This document shows, piece by piece, positions 52,331 to 61,879 of a stretch of DNA of 64,000 nucleotides; the first letter of the stretch is position 1, and each line of letters opens with the position of its first letter. This DNA is from Oscillospiraceae bacterium (GTDB lineage: Bacteria > Bacillota > Clostridia > Oscillospirales > Oscillospiraceae), in assembly GCA_015067495.1 (NCBI GenBank), contig SVMI01000001.1, positions 62,001-126,000 on the forward strand, given 5' to 3'. Made by a program: the position numbers and the translations under genes. The notes below the pieces were generated by a model. The model was not told the DNA's origin, did no database searches, and saw only the letters and a program-made list of their open reading frames with translations.

Positions 52331-53529
52331 AGACCCAGCTCCTTCTTGTAGCGCAGCTCCTCTTCGTCGTTGCAGTAGACGAAGTGACCGGGGGTCAGCT
52401 CACGAAGGCTGGGCTGGCTGACGCTGTAGTCATGCTCTGCCAGAGGATTATAGGTAATTCTCTGACGGGTCTTCTCTGTGTTGGGGTCAGGCAGGGGGAT
52501 GGCAGACAGCAGGCTGCGGGTGTAGGGGTGCAGAGGATGGGCAAACAGCTCATCCGAGGGAGCCAGCTCCACCATCTTGCCGAAGTACATAACACCGATG
52601 CGGTCGGAGAAGTACTTGACGACAGAAAGGTCGTGGGCAATGAACAGAATGGTCAGATCCAGCTTGGCACGCAGCTCATTCAGAAGGTTGATGACCTGCG
52701 CCTGAATGGACACGTCCAGCGCGGAGATAGGCTCGTCTGCGATCAGCAGCTCGGGCTGCATGATGACGCTGCGGGCGATGCCGATTCTCTGACGCTGACC
52801 GCCGGAAAATTCGTGGGGATAACGACCGGCATGCTCACGCACCAGACCGACCAGCTCCAAGATCTCAAAGACCTTCTCCTCGATGTATGCCTTGTCCTTG
52901 ATGCCGTTGATCACAAGACCCTCGGCGATGATCTCCTTGACGGTCATACGGGGGTTCAGAGAAGCGATGGGATCCTGGAAGATCATCTGGATCTGGGTGA
53001 TCAGCTTGGTCTTCTTGGCAACGCGCAGCGCATCCTTGTACTGCTTCTTCAGGGCGGGCAGCTCCTCGGCAGAGGCGGCAGCCAGCTTAGGCTCGTACTC
53101 CGCCTTGACCTGCGCCATCAGTTCCTTGGCATACTCCCGGTCGGAGTGGCGGTGGTCAAAATCTGCCTTCTTGATCTCCTCCTGCAGTTCGGCGATGCGG
53201 GCAGTGCAGGCGGCGATGCGCTCGTCCATATCAACAGGCTTTGTCTTCTTCAGCTGGGAGATAGTCTTACGCAGACCGCTGATCTCCTGCTTGTAGGCAA
53301 GGGTGCCGGCGCAGATGCGCTGACCCTTGAAGTAGATGCTGCCGGAGGTGATGTCATAGATCTTGATGATGGAACGGCCGGTGGTGGTCTTACCGCAGCC
53401 GGATTCACCAACAAGACCGAAAACCTCGCCCTTCTTGATGTCGAAGCTGACATTGTCCACAGCCTTGGTCGGCCCAAAGTACTGGCACAGGTTCTCTACA
53501 CGCAGCAATGTTTCACGGTTATTGCTCAT
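52327..53529 (-). CDS. oppF: Oligopeptide ABC transporter ATP-binding protein OppF, with coiled-coil insertion
   Basis: The 400-residue nucleotide-binding subunit has Walker A GESGCGKTTTG (38-48), Q-loop QMIFQDPIASLNPR, signature FSGGQRQRIGIARS (about 237), Walker B LLIADEPISALDVS and the C-terminal Opp/Dpp motif HPLHPYTRSLLSAIP. Between Walker A and the Q-loop there is an extra helical segment of about 100 residues (roughly 80-185, rich in Lys, Glu and Ala) that standard OppF (about 310-330 residues) lacks. ATG 53529 overlaps the oppD stop by 11 bases. Peptide type cannot be told. Confidence 0.92.
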   Translation of the reverse strand: MSNNRETLLRVENLCQYFGPTKAVDNVSFDIKKGEVFGLVGESGCGKTTTGRSIIKIYDITSGSIYFKGQRICAGTLAYKQEISGLRKTISQLKKTKPVDMDERIAACTARIAELQEEIKKADFDHRHSDREYAKELMAQVKAEYEPKLAAASAEELPALKKQYKDALRVAKKTKLITQIQMIFQDPIASLNPRMTVKEIIAEGLVINGIKDKAYIEEKVFEILELVGLVREHAGRYPHEFSGGQRQRIGIARSVIMQPELLIADEPISALDVSIQAQVINLLNELRAKLDLTILFIAHDLSVVKYFSDRIGVMYFGKMVELAPSDELFAHPLHPYTRSLLSAIPLPDPNTEKTRQRITYNPLAEHDYSVSQPSLRELTPGHFVYCNDEEELRYKKELGL

Positions 53530-55678
53530 TGGTAGCACCTCCTGCCTTCTTCTTCATTCTTTCGATGCGGTCGGTGATGATCTTGGGGATCTCCACCTTG
53601 GGTGCATCGGGGTGGAGCAGCCATGTTGCCGCGCGGTGAGTCTCGGAGATCTCAAACATGGGCGGCTGCTGCTCAAAGTCGATCTGCATTGCGTACTTGT
53701 TACGGTCTGCAAATGCGTCACCGACGGGGGGATAGATCATGTTGGGAGGCGTGCCGGGGATGGCATCCAGCTTTTCCTTGGTGTCAAGGTCGGGCATGGA
53801 GCTGAGCAACGCCCATGTGTAGGGATGGCGGGAATCATAGAACACATCCTCCGCCGTGCCGTACTCAACGATCTTGCCCGCGTACATAACCGCAATATCG
53901 TCAGCCATATTCGCCACGACGCCAAGGTCATGGGTGATGAAAATGACGGACAGATTGCGCTTTTCCTTCAGGCGGTTGATCAGCTCGAGGATCTGTGCCT
54001 GAATGGTCACGTCCAGCGCGGTGGTAGGCTCGTCACAGATCAGGATCTCGGGGTCAGCCGCCAGCGCGATGGCGATGACGATTCTCTGACGCATACCGCC
54101 GGAGAACTCGAAGGGATACTGGTAATAACGCATACGAGGCTCGGCGATGCCCACCTCTTCCATCAGTTTGATGGCTCTTTCCTTCGCCATGGCGCGGGTG
54201 ACCACGTAGACGACCTTGGAAGCCTTTTCCTTCAGGAAATCAACGATGGCAATGCTTCTTGCACGGAAATCCACAGATTCCGCGTTCTCAACGTAACGCA
54301 GGTAGCTGCTTTCCAGCTGGGAAATGGTCTTGAGGATATCACCCTTCAGCTCGTCGAGGTCGAGGACGTTCTTGGGAACGACCTTCCAGTCGACGGTCTT
54401 ACCCCGGGCAATCAGAGCCTCGCGACGCTTGGACTGACGCGCAAAGCGGGCTTCCTCCTGCGGATTGCGCTTGCTGTAGTAGAAATACTTCTCAATGGCA
54501 TTGAGCAGGGTGGAGCTGAAGGTGTAGGCGATGCTGTCCTTGTTCATTTCCAGACGGTCGATGGAATCGCCCACCAGCTCGGACAGGAACTTCGCATACT
54601 TGACAGCACCCGCCTTGGTGAACTCGCCGGAGAAGAAGGTCTTCGCCTTGGCAAGCTCCGGGAGCAGTGCCTTCTTGCGATCCAGACACAGCCGGAAGGA
54701 GTGGGCAACGCCCTCTGCTGCCAGTGCGAGGAAATCGTCCATGAAGTTCTCGTTCAGGTACTTCAGGGTCTGCTCGTTCAGCTCTGCGATGTTGCGCAGG
54801 CTCAGATCCTCACCGGGATTACGCAGGGCGTAGAAGCCGATACGGAAGAAGTCGGGACGGGTCTGTGCCACCATTTCGGACAGCAGGGCTTCCAGCTCCT
54901 GCAGCACCGCGGTAACGCTGGTGGGCAGCGTCTCCTCGCCCTTCTTGTACTCCTTGGCGGCAGAAGCAAGCTTCTTGGACAGCTCAGCCAAACGCTCGCT
55001 GTACTTGGCGGTGAAGAAGGGATCCTTGATGTTCTTCAGCTTGGAGCGGAACTCCCGCAGCATGCCCTTGACGTCCACCTTCTGCTTCTTTTCCACCAGG
55101 AAAAGGAAGTCCTTCAGGGCGGCGACCATGTCCTCGGCGCGGTTTGCGGACTCGTTGTAGCTCTGCTCCAGACGGTTCGCCTGAATGCAGAACTTGTCGA
55201 AGGTCTCCGCCAGCTCCTTTGCCTTGGCTGCGTCGCCGGTGGCAGCTGCGATGCTGCTGCGCAGCAGCTCGAGAACGCGGTTAAATTCCCGACGTGCTTC
55301 CCTGCGGCTGGTCTTGTTCTTCAGCAGCATGGCTTCGGTGATCTGCTTGCCGATCTTGACGATGGGGTTCAGGCTGGACAGGGGATCCTGGAAGATCATG
55401 GAGATCTCGTCGCCACGGATCTTGCACATATCCTCTTCGGAGATCTTCAGCAGATCCTTGCCGTTGTAGATGATCTCGCCGCCCTCGACGATGGAGTTGC
55501 CTGCCAGAATGCCGAGGATCGCCTTGGAGGTGACAGACTTGCCGGAGCCGGATTCGCCGACGATCGCCAGCGTTCTGCCCCGCTCCAGATCAAAAGAGAT
55601 GTTACGAACGGCCTTCAGGGTACCGCTGGAGGTACGGAAGGAGATTTTTAAGTTTTTAACTTCGAGAATCTTATCCAT
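53519..55678 (-). CDS. oppD: Oligopeptide ABC transporter ATP-binding protein OppD, with very large insertion
   Basis: The 719-residue subunit is more than twice the usual 320-350. Walker A is GESGSGKSVTSKA (38-50), the Q-loop ISMIFQDPLSSLNP (about 93-106), the signature FSGGMRQRIVIAIAL (about 524), Walker B ILICDEPTTALDVT and the end HPYTWALLSSMPDLD. Between Q-loop and signature lie about 400 extra residues, mostly helical and charged, in the place where NBDs have their helical subdomain. All catalytic motifs are intact, so it should still bind and hydrolyse ATP. The insertion must project from the dimer and may meet the OppF insertion. Confidence 0.92.
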   Translation of the reverse strand: MDKILEVKNLKISFRTSSGTLKAVRNISFDLERGRTLAIVGESGSGKSVTSKAILGILAGNSIVEGGEIIYNGKDLLKISEEDMCKIRGDEISMIFQDPLSSLNPIVKIGKQITEAMLLKNKTSRREARREFNRVLELLRSSIAAATGDAAKAKELAETFDKFCIQANRLEQSYNESANRAEDMVAALKDFLFLVEKKQKVDVKGMLREFRSKLKNIKDPFFTAKYSERLAELSKKLASAAKEYKKGEETLPTSVTAVLQELEALLSEMVAQTRPDFFRIGFYALRNPGEDLSLRNIAELNEQTLKYLNENFMDDFLALAAEGVAHSFRLCLDRKKALLPELAKAKTFFSGEFTKAGAVKYAKFLSELVGDSIDRLEMNKDSIAYTFSSTLLNAIEKYFYYSKRNPQEEARFARQSKRREALIARGKTVDWKVVPKNVLDLDELKGDILKTISQLESSYLRYVENAESVDFRARSIAIVDFLKEKASKVVYVVTRAMAKERAIKLMEEVGIAEPRMRYYQYPFEFSGGMRQRIVIAIALAADPEILICDEPTTALDVTIQAQILELINRLKEKRNLSVIFITHDLGVVANMADDIAVMYAGKIVEYGTAEDVFYDSRHPYTWALLSSMPDLDTKEKLDAIPGTPPNMIYPPVGDAFADRNKYAMQIDFEQQPPMFEISETHRAATWLLHPDAPKVEIPKIITDRIERMKKKAGGATNEQ

Positions 55679-55681
55679 AGT

Positions 55682-57271
55682 TTAATCCTCCACGCCACGC
55701 AGTGCCGGGTTGAAGGCATCGCGCAGGCCGTTGCCGAACAGGTTGAAGCAGATCATCAGCAGGCTGATGACCAGCGCAGGATACAGCATCAGGTGGGGTG
55801 CGTTGACGTAAATGCCCTTTGCGTCGGACAGCAGCGTACCCAGAGAGGTGGCGTCTGCCGTACCCAGCTTGACGATGCCCAGGAAGGAGAGCATACTCTC
55901 GGACATGATGGTGCCGGGGATGACCAGCGCGGAGGAGGTGATCAGCGTACCCAGAGTGTTGGGGAAGATGTGCTTCCAGATGATGCGGCTGTCAGATGCG
56001 CCCAGCGTGCGGGCTGCCATGACATATTCCTGATTCTTAAAGCGGTAGAACTGGGTACGGACGCGGTAAGCCGTGCCGATCCAGCCCGTGACCACGTAGG
56101 CAAACAGCAGACATGGCACGGGTCCCAGCTTTTTCGCCAGATGAATCTGGAACAGCGTTGCCACAATGATGAAGGGAACGCCGTTCAAAATATCGGAAAT
56201 ACGCTCCAAAATCAGGTCGAGCGTGCCGCCGTAATAGCCTTCCACCGCGCCGTACAGTGCGCCGATGACGAAGTTGATCAGAGAAACGGAAACCGCGACC
56301 AGCAGGGATAGCTTGATACCGCCGGCGATACGCAGCGCCAGATCATAGCCCACAGAGTCTGTACCCATCAGGTAGTCGGGCAGAGCACCGTCGTTGACAT
56401 ACTGGAACCAGTTGTAGTACAGAACGCGGATGCGGTACTGTGCCGTTTCCACGCTGCCGCCGCCCCAGTACTTGTAGTAGACGGGGTTGCCGTCGGCATC
56501 ACGCAGGTAATTGTCCTCAAGGACCATGTTTTCCTTGTACTTCAGACGGGTAGCCTCGCCCCATTCGTTGACGGTAACGGGGTAGAGTCTGGCATTGGTC
56601 TTGTACCAGTAGTTTGCATTGTTGACATCGACACACCACTCGTTATCCGCGATCAGGGGATAGAGCAGTTGCTTGCCGGTGGCTTCCTGCCATGCAAGGA
56701 TGTCCTGCAGCTGATGCTGCTCGATGTCCTTATAGACGAAGCCCACTTCCAGATAGCTGTCGATTCTGCCGGGCCAGACAGTCTGCTCCTGACGGGTGCC
56801 GTCGATGAAGGTCTCGGGATCACCGATCTCCAGAACGGGCTGGTAGGGGCTGTCCATTGCAGAATCCAGCTTCAGGTTACCCTTGCCCTCCCAGTCCTCG
56901 GCGGCAACGCCAAGACCCAGAGCGTAGATCAGGTTCTTCTCGGAGAACTCACGGGAAACGCCGCCGTCCATGATGCCCAGATTGTCCCGCAGCCATGCGA
57001 TGCGGGAGGGCTTTCTGGCATAGGTATCGTCCATGAAGCGGGAGTCATGGTTGGTGATCAGCAGCGGAGCGATAAATGCATACAGGAAAATGCACAGAAT
57101 GATGACGGTGGCAACGACGGATGCCCGGTTCTTGCGGAAGCGGATCCATGCGTCCTTGAAATAGCCGATGGGCTTATCATCAAACTTCTTGTCGGAAATG
57201 CGCTCACCTTCGTGGATGAAGGAAAACTTTTCCGCAGGGATCTGAGGGATGTTCTTATTCAGTTCTGCCAT
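55682..57271 (-). CDS. oppC: Oligopeptide ABC transporter permease OppC, with extracytoplasmic insertion
   Basis: The 529-residue permease is longer than usual (about 300). After an N-terminal cytosolic tail and a first membrane helix (VVATVIILCIFLYAFIAPL, 55-73) comes a large outside region (about 80-310). The typical permease core follows: GTDSVGYDLALRIAGGIKLSLLV, the EAA-like loop VMAARTLGASDSRIIWKHIFPN and the C-terminal helices. It pairs with OppB to form the channel. The outside domain may help dock the oversized substrate-binding protein. Confidence 0.92.
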   Translation of the reverse strand: MAELNKNIPQIPAEKFSFIHEGERISDKKFDDKPIGYFKDAWIRFRKNRASVVATVIILCIFLYAFIAPLLITNHDSRFMDDTYARKPSRIAWLRDNLGIMDGGVSREFSEKNLIYALGLGVAAEDWEGKGNLKLDSAMDSPYQPVLEIGDPETFIDGTRQEQTVWPGRIDSYLEVGFVYKDIEQHQLQDILAWQEATGKQLLYPLIADNEWCVDVNNANYWYKTNARLYPVTVNEWGEATRLKYKENMVLEDNYLRDADGNPVYYKYWGGGSVETAQYRIRVLYYNWFQYVNDGALPDYLMGTDSVGYDLALRIAGGIKLSLLVAVSVSLINFVIGALYGAVEGYYGGTLDLILERISDILNGVPFIIVATLFQIHLAKKLGPVPCLLFAYVVTGWIGTAYRVRTQFYRFKNQEYVMAARTLGASDSRIIWKHIFPNTLGTLITSSALVIPGTIMSESMLSFLGIVKLGTADATSLGTLLSDAKGIYVNAPHLMLYPALVISLLMICFNLFGNGLRDAFNPALRGVED

Positions 57272-57272
57272 C

Positions 57273-58238
57273 TTACTTTTCCCCCATTCTGATACGAGGA
57301 TCGATAAAGCCGTAGCTCAGGTCAACGAGAATGTTGGCAAGCAGACCGATGCCGGTGTAGAAGATACAGTCGACCATAAAAACGTCGTAGTCAAACAGGT
57401 TGATGGACTGCATATACAGCTTGCCGACGCCGGGAACGTTAAAGATCTGCTCAATGATGAAGGAGCCGCCCAGAATGCCGACAAAGGAAGAAATGATGGT
57501 CGGCAGGATGGGGACCATGGCGTTTTTCAGGGCGTGGCGGGCTGTTGCCTGGGCATGGGTCAGACCCTTGGTGCGTGCCAGCAGCATATAGTCAGAGGTC
57601 AGGGTCTCGGTCAGCTCGGCACGGGTGAAACGGGTCAGACCTGCGATCGAGCCGAAGGACAGTGCCAGAACCGGCGCGATCATACTGTGGAACATCTTCC
57701 ACGAGAACCAGCTGCCGCCTGCATCTGCCAGAGAGCTGACGTCCATGGGCAGCCAGCCCAGCTTGAAGTACAGGAAATACTGCACCAAAAATGCGTAAAC
57801 GTAGGACGGGACGGAAACGAAGATCATAACTGACGTACTGATCAGCGTATCCTGCCATCTGTTTTTACGAATTGCCGCGTAGATACCCAGCAGAATGCCG
57901 ATGGGGATCGAGAACAGCAGGGAATAGACGTTAATGAGAACGGTCGGTGCCAGACGGCTGGTCAAAACCTCCAGTGCGTCAACGCGGAACTGGATCGCCC
58001 AGGAAGTGCCGAAGTCGCCTTCCGTAAAGACGTTTTTCAGGTAGATGCCGTACTGCTTCAGAAGCGGTTCGTTGTAGCCCAGCGCCTCCCAACGCTCCAA
58101 GATCGCCTGCTTTTCACTTTCCTTCTGCGGCATTTCCCGGGGCAGGGCGCGGATGAGCATGAAGCAGATGGTGGTGATGACAAACAGAACGAAGATCATC
58201 AGCAAAATTCTTTTGATGACGTACTTTGTCATTTTCAT
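57273..58238 (-). CDS. oppB: Oligopeptide ABC transporter permease OppB
   Basis: The 321-residue permease has six membrane helices. It begins MKMTKYVIKRILLMIFVLF and has the EAA-type loop YMLLARTKGLTHAQATARHALKNAMVP and the ending FIDPRIRMGEK typical of DppB/OppB. The size is normal, unlike its partner subunits. ATG 58238 follows AAAGGAG by nine bases; the upstream in-frame extension to 58358 is not family-like. Confidence 0.92.
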   Translation of the reverse strand: MKMTKYVIKRILLMIFVLFVITTICFMLIRALPREMPQKESEKQAILERWEALGYNEPLLKQYGIYLKNVFTEGDFGTSWAIQFRVDALEVLTSRLAPTVLINVYSLLFSIPIGILLGIYAAIRKNRWQDTLISTSVMIFVSVPSYVYAFLVQYFLYFKLGWLPMDVSSLADAGGSWFSWKMFHSMIAPVLALSFGSIAGLTRFTRAELTETLTSDYMLLARTKGLTHAQATARHALKNAMVPILPTIISSFVGILGGSFIIEQIFNVPGVGKLYMQSINLFDYDVFMVDCIFYTGIGLLANILVDLSYGFIDPRIRMGEK

Positions 58239-58397
58239 TGCACATTTCTCCTTTTTCGGATTTTCTCGGTATGGCTTCCAAGGTGAATCTTCTGTTCTTC
58301 GCTGCGGATTGTAGCTGCTTGCAATCCAGAGCGAAAAACAGCAGCGATACGGATCCATTTTAGTTGCAATCGCAACATTTACCCTAAAGTCACGACA

Positions 58398-58476
58398 AGC
58401 GGACCGGCAAAAAGCCTGTCCGCGTTGCTTTGATCTATAGCACTCAAATCCGGGAGGGGCGATTGCCCCTCCCGGA
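58398..58476 (-). terminator. Two hairpins between oppA and oppB
   Basis: CCGGGAGGGGC/GCCCCTCCCGG (58451-58475) and GCGGAC(C)GGC/GCC(T)GTCCGC (58398-58425) follow the oppA stop. They probably act as partial terminators or 3' stabilisers that leave oppA mRNA more abundant than the rest of the operon. Nothing else is seen in 58239-58514. Confidence 0.65.
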
Positions 58477-58514
58477 CGATGGAGCGATTCAGAAACGGAA
58501 TGCAGAAGCGCAGA

Positions 58515-60992
58515 TTAGGTGTACTTCAGCTCGTTGTTCTGAGAATTGCAGTACTCTGCCCACTCAGCATCGTTGTAGTTGTAGGTAGCCAGACGCAGGC
58601 CGCCCCAACCGTACATGATGTTGTAGTCTTCAGTGTAGTAGTTCAGCTTGTAAGACAGCATGGAGCAGATGGTGGTGCCGCACATGGGGATACGGTAGAA
58701 CTTGTTCAGGTACAGGTATTCCATGTCAGCAGTGACCTGCAGCTTGGTCTCGAAGGAGGAGTTAGCGAACTGGCCGTTGCCCATCAGAGCGCCGGACCAC
58801 TCCTGCCAAGTCATGGTGACATCCTTACCCTCGACATTCAGGGTCAGCTCTTCGGTCTTGGGATTCCAGTTAGCAGCCTCGTTGATATCGTACTGATCGG
58901 GATCGCAGTAGACCTGGAAGTTACGGAAGGGATAGAAGGCAGCGCCGCCCCATGCGCCCCAGCCGATAGCGTATTCGCCAGCGGGGACATCGCCGTAACG
59001 GTCATTGATGTTGCCAACAGCGATCAGATCCAGCTCGCCGAAGCCGGAGTCCTTCATAGCCTCGTTGAAGTAAGCCTCGAGCTTGGTGATCTGAGCCTCG
59101 TCAGCGGAGGTCAGAGCGCCCTTTGCCCAACCGACATTGATGACGATCTTGTCGCCCTTGTTGTACAGGCCGGCAGCGACCAGCTCATCGCAAGCGGTCT
59201 TCATCAGGTTCTTGGCTTCGGTCATGTTCAGACCGTTGACGGACTTGTAAGCTTCCTCCAGGGTTGCGTATGCCTTGCCTTCGCCGTATTCAACGCCGTA
59301 CAGCTTGCAGATTGCTTCCATAGCGGGAGCGGACTTACGGTACTGGGATTCGGGGTTGTTGTAAACGTCGTAGTAGTACAGGTTGTTCATCAGGGAGTAT
59401 GCGGGGGTGTAGCCTGCGGTAGCCTTGACGAAGTCTGCACGGTCGATTGCCAGAGACATTGCCTTACGGAAGGACTCGTTGGTCAGAACGACGGAGTTGG
59501 TGTTGCCCTTGGACTTATCCATTTCCTTCAGGTGATCCAGGTTGGTGTTGAAGAAGAAGGACATGGTGTAGGTCTCGTCGGCCTTGTACATACGGTCAGA
59601 GCTGCCGTAAACGACCAAGTCGTCAGCCTCGGGTGCCCAGTCGTCCAGCTCGCCCTTCAGGAAGGCCTGCTTGACAGCTGCTTCGTCAGCGATGACGTCG
59701 ATCACGACCTTGGTGGTCTGGTACTGCTGTACCTTCTTGCCGTCGACTTCGAAATCGGTGTAGGAGACCAGCTGGTCGTTAACCTTTTCCCAGTCGTACC
59801 AGTTCTCGTTCTGAACGAAAACGATCTGCTTATCAGTCTCCAGGGAGCCGATCTTGTAAGGACCATAGGACATGGTGGTTTCCTTGGAGGTGTTGTAGTT
59901 GGTGGTCTTCAGAGCACCGGTGGTGTCGTAGCCAGCCTCGTAGGTGGGCTTGTGAACGATCCAGTTGCTGGTGCAGGAAGTCAGGAAGTAGTTCAGCTCG
60001 ATAGCGGTCTGGGTGACGTAACGGATGGTGTAGTCGTCAACCTTGTACAGACCGACGGTCTCGAAGTCAACAGCGGGGCTGATAGAGCCGTCGTGGACCC
60101 ACAGAGCTTCCATCAGCAGTTCCTTCTGGGCAGCCTCGTCGGTTTCAGCCCAATTGATGCCGAAGGGAGCCAGGCAGCCGCCGACCAGAGCCTTAACGGT
60201 CTCCAGGTTCTCAGCGGTGACAAGGGTGTAGCCCAGGTAGTTTGCGTCGGCAGCAACAGCCTTCAGCTCTTCAGCTGCGGGTGCGCCGTAGGAGTTGACC
60301 AGATCGCTCAGGCTGTAGGAAGCCAGAGTCATAGCAGTGGTGGAAACGTTGATGTAAACGTGACCTGCAGCGATGCCGGCATCCAGATCATAGGAGTAAT
60401 CGGGAGTCTCGCCTTCACCGTAAGAGGGAACCATTGCGTTGTAGATGGGGGACTTGGAGTTGTAGTACTCTGCGCCGCCTGCGACTGCGGACTCGCCGTC
60501 GTAGTACAGGTTAGCACGGTAGTTCTTCATCTCGGGGTCGAGCAGCAGCTTCATGGACTCGACGTAGGTGTCGGCGTTGATGATGTCGCCGTTTTCCCAC
60601 TTCATCTTGTCGTTCAGCTTGATCTCGAAGACGTAGCCGGACTCAGTGCTGTTGGCATCCTTGCCTTCAGCAAAGGTGACGTTGTACTTGGTCAGGTCAT
60701 CCTTGTGATCCTTGGTAACGTCGGTGATGGAAGTGGCTGCCAGATAGATCCACTGATAAACCTGGTTCTTGGAGTCCTTGATGGACATGTCGACCAGAGG
60801 AGTCTCAATGTATGCCATGATGGCAGAGTCACCGTTGGTGTCCCAGTTGTGGGGATTCCACTTGGTGCCAAGGCTGAGAGAGTAAGAATTATAGGTAAAT
60901 TCACCAGTCTTGACAGTAGATTGTTCTTTACAGCCGGCGAACAGAGCCGCGACCATGACGACTGCAAGAACGAGTGCCAAAATCTTCTTCAT
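58515..60992 (-). CDS. oppA: Oligopeptide-binding lipoprotein OppA, oversized
   Basis: The 825-residue lipoprotein has signal and lipobox ALFAGCKEQ (Cys 21). The SBP family 5 fold is shown by the segment NDKMKWENGDIINADTYVES, which matches the SBP_bac_5 W-x-D/N-G motif (usually FHDG.pltAdDV). Later come YGPYKIGSLETDKQIVFVQNENWYD, VVIDVIADEAAVKQAFLKGELD and NESFRKAMSLAIDRADF. The usual length is 530-560, so there are about 270 extra residues, mainly in the first lobe. It is the first gene of the operon and has its own consensus promoter, so it is probably strongly expressed. Confidence 0.92.
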   Translation of the reverse strand: MKKILALVLAVVMVAALFAGCKEQSTVKTGEFTYNSYSLSLGTKWNPHNWDTNGDSAIMAYIETPLVDMSIKDSKNQVYQWIYLAATSITDVTKDHKDDLTKYNVTFAEGKDANSTESGYVFEIKLNDKMKWENGDIINADTYVESMKLLLDPEMKNYRANLYYDGESAVAGGAEYYNSKSPIYNAMVPSYGEGETPDYSYDLDAGIAAGHVYINVSTTAMTLASYSLSDLVNSYGAPAAEELKAVAADANYLGYTLVTAENLETVKALVGGCLAPFGINWAETDEAAQKELLMEALWVHDGSISPAVDFETVGLYKVDDYTIRYVTQTAIELNYFLTSCTSNWIVHKPTYEAGYDTTGALKTTNYNTSKETTMSYGPYKIGSLETDKQIVFVQNENWYDWEKVNDQLVSYTDFEVDGKKVQQYQTTKVVIDVIADEAAVKQAFLKGELDDWAPEADDLVVYGSSDRMYKADETYTMSFFFNTNLDHLKEMDKSKGNTNSVVLTNESFRKAMSLAIDRADFVKATAGYTPAYSLMNNLYYYDVYNNPESQYRKSAPAMEAICKLYGVEYGEGKAYATLEEAYKSVNGLNMTEAKNLMKTACDELVAAGLYNKGDKIVINVGWAKGALTSADEAQITKLEAYFNEAMKDSGFGELDLIAVGNINDRYGDVPAGEYAIGWGAWGGAAFYPFRNFQVYCDPDQYDINEAANWNPKTEELTLNVEGKDVTMTWQEWSGALMGNGQFANSSFETKLQVTADMEYLYLNKFYRIPMCGTTICSMLSYKLNYYTEDYNIMYGWGGLRLATYNYNDAEWAEYCNSQNNELKYT

Positions 60993-61069
60993 AGTTTTTT
61001 CCTCCTTAAAATTTATTTATTCATGCTATGCAGGGGCGATTGCTCCGACCCACGAATAAATGTGAAGCT

Positions 61070-61098
61070 ATTATACTCACCTGACACAGAAATGTCAA
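61070..61098 (-). promoter_or_regulatory. Consensus promoter of the opp operon
   Basis: TTGACA (61093-61098) and TATAAT (61070-61075) match the consensus fully and are 17 bases apart. The leader is about 70 nt. 61099-61430 shows no further feature apart from AT-rich sequence. Confidence 0.85.
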
Positions 61099-61430
61099 TA
61101 CACTTTTCACTTTTTTATGCATTCGATTGTAAAAATTGTGAAATTTTCTGTTTTCTTTTCGTCATTTTGCCATACATTCGCGGGCATCGACCGCTTTTTT
61201 AACGTGGACAACCGTCCGTCTGTGAAAATACAAAGGGGCAAAATGCGGTCAAATTTGTCCGTTTTGGGGTGACCGTACGCACGAAACAACCATGTGTGTC
61301 CACCACGGAAAACACATTTTCGCAACCCCGTTCACAGGTTGTATACATTTTCGTGTATATTTATGCGCGTTTGCGTTTATTTATATGATTTCGCTTCCAC
61401 GATATTCCAAATACCCGACAGAATCGCTGC

Positions 61431-61540
61431 AGGGGACGGGTTTCCCGTCCCGCGGGAGGCGAAACGCTCCCTGCAACGGGAAACGTAACAAATACTGCCC
61501 ACGGAGCGTAGGGCGGCAGCAAGCAGCCGCCCTACATTAT
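61431..61540. repeat. GTAGGGG/GCAGGGG-type inverted repeats
   Basis: GCAGGGGACGGGTTTCCCGTCCCGC is followed by GTAGGGCGGCAGCAAGCAGCCGCCCTAC. It is the same family as at 30219-30420. Confidence 0.7.
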
Positions 61541-61608
61541 AAATATATAAATAAAAAAATATCGAAAAGGGTATTTACATTTGCTTCCTGATGGTGTATG
61601 ATAACCCC

Positions 61609-61710
61609 GAACAGAGTAGGAGACCTCGCGTGAAGTGCTGCCAAAATGGGGAGTTGTCTGGCAGACGAAGGATTTTTTCCGCGATGGGGTTTCCGCACCC
61701 GCTGCCCATA
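61609..61710 (+). promoter_or_regulatory. Tetrahydrofolate (THF-I) riboswitch
   Basis: The conserved THF-I aptamer blocks occur in order with correct spacing: AGAGTAG, GCGTGAAGTG, a TGCC/GGCA stem around AATGGGGAGTTGTC, then ACGAAG, a GATTTTTTCCGCGATGGGG stretch and GCACCCGCTG. A terminator follows at 61797-61829, so the switch probably stops transcription when THF is plentiful. It controls an ECF S-component of the folate type, which agrees with the known genes of this class. Confidence 0.78.
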
Positions 61711-61796
61711 AAAGGATATCTTCCTTTATGAGAGGCGATACTCAGTAAGGCAACTGTCTGCTGAACTGCCAAAAATTTCCGGGTCTTGTCATATTT

Positions 61797-61829
61797 GCTC
61801 CCCTACGAATTTTCGCAGGGGCTTTTTTT
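61797..61829 (+). terminator. Riboswitch-controlled terminator
   Basis: GCTCCCCTACGAA/TTCGCAGGGGC with seven T following, 50 bases before the transporter ATG. The likely expression platform of the THF aptamer. Confidence 0.8.
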
Positions 61830-61879
61830 ATTGACCGGAGAGGCATACAGCAGCACCGCACCATCAAAGGAGGATCATT

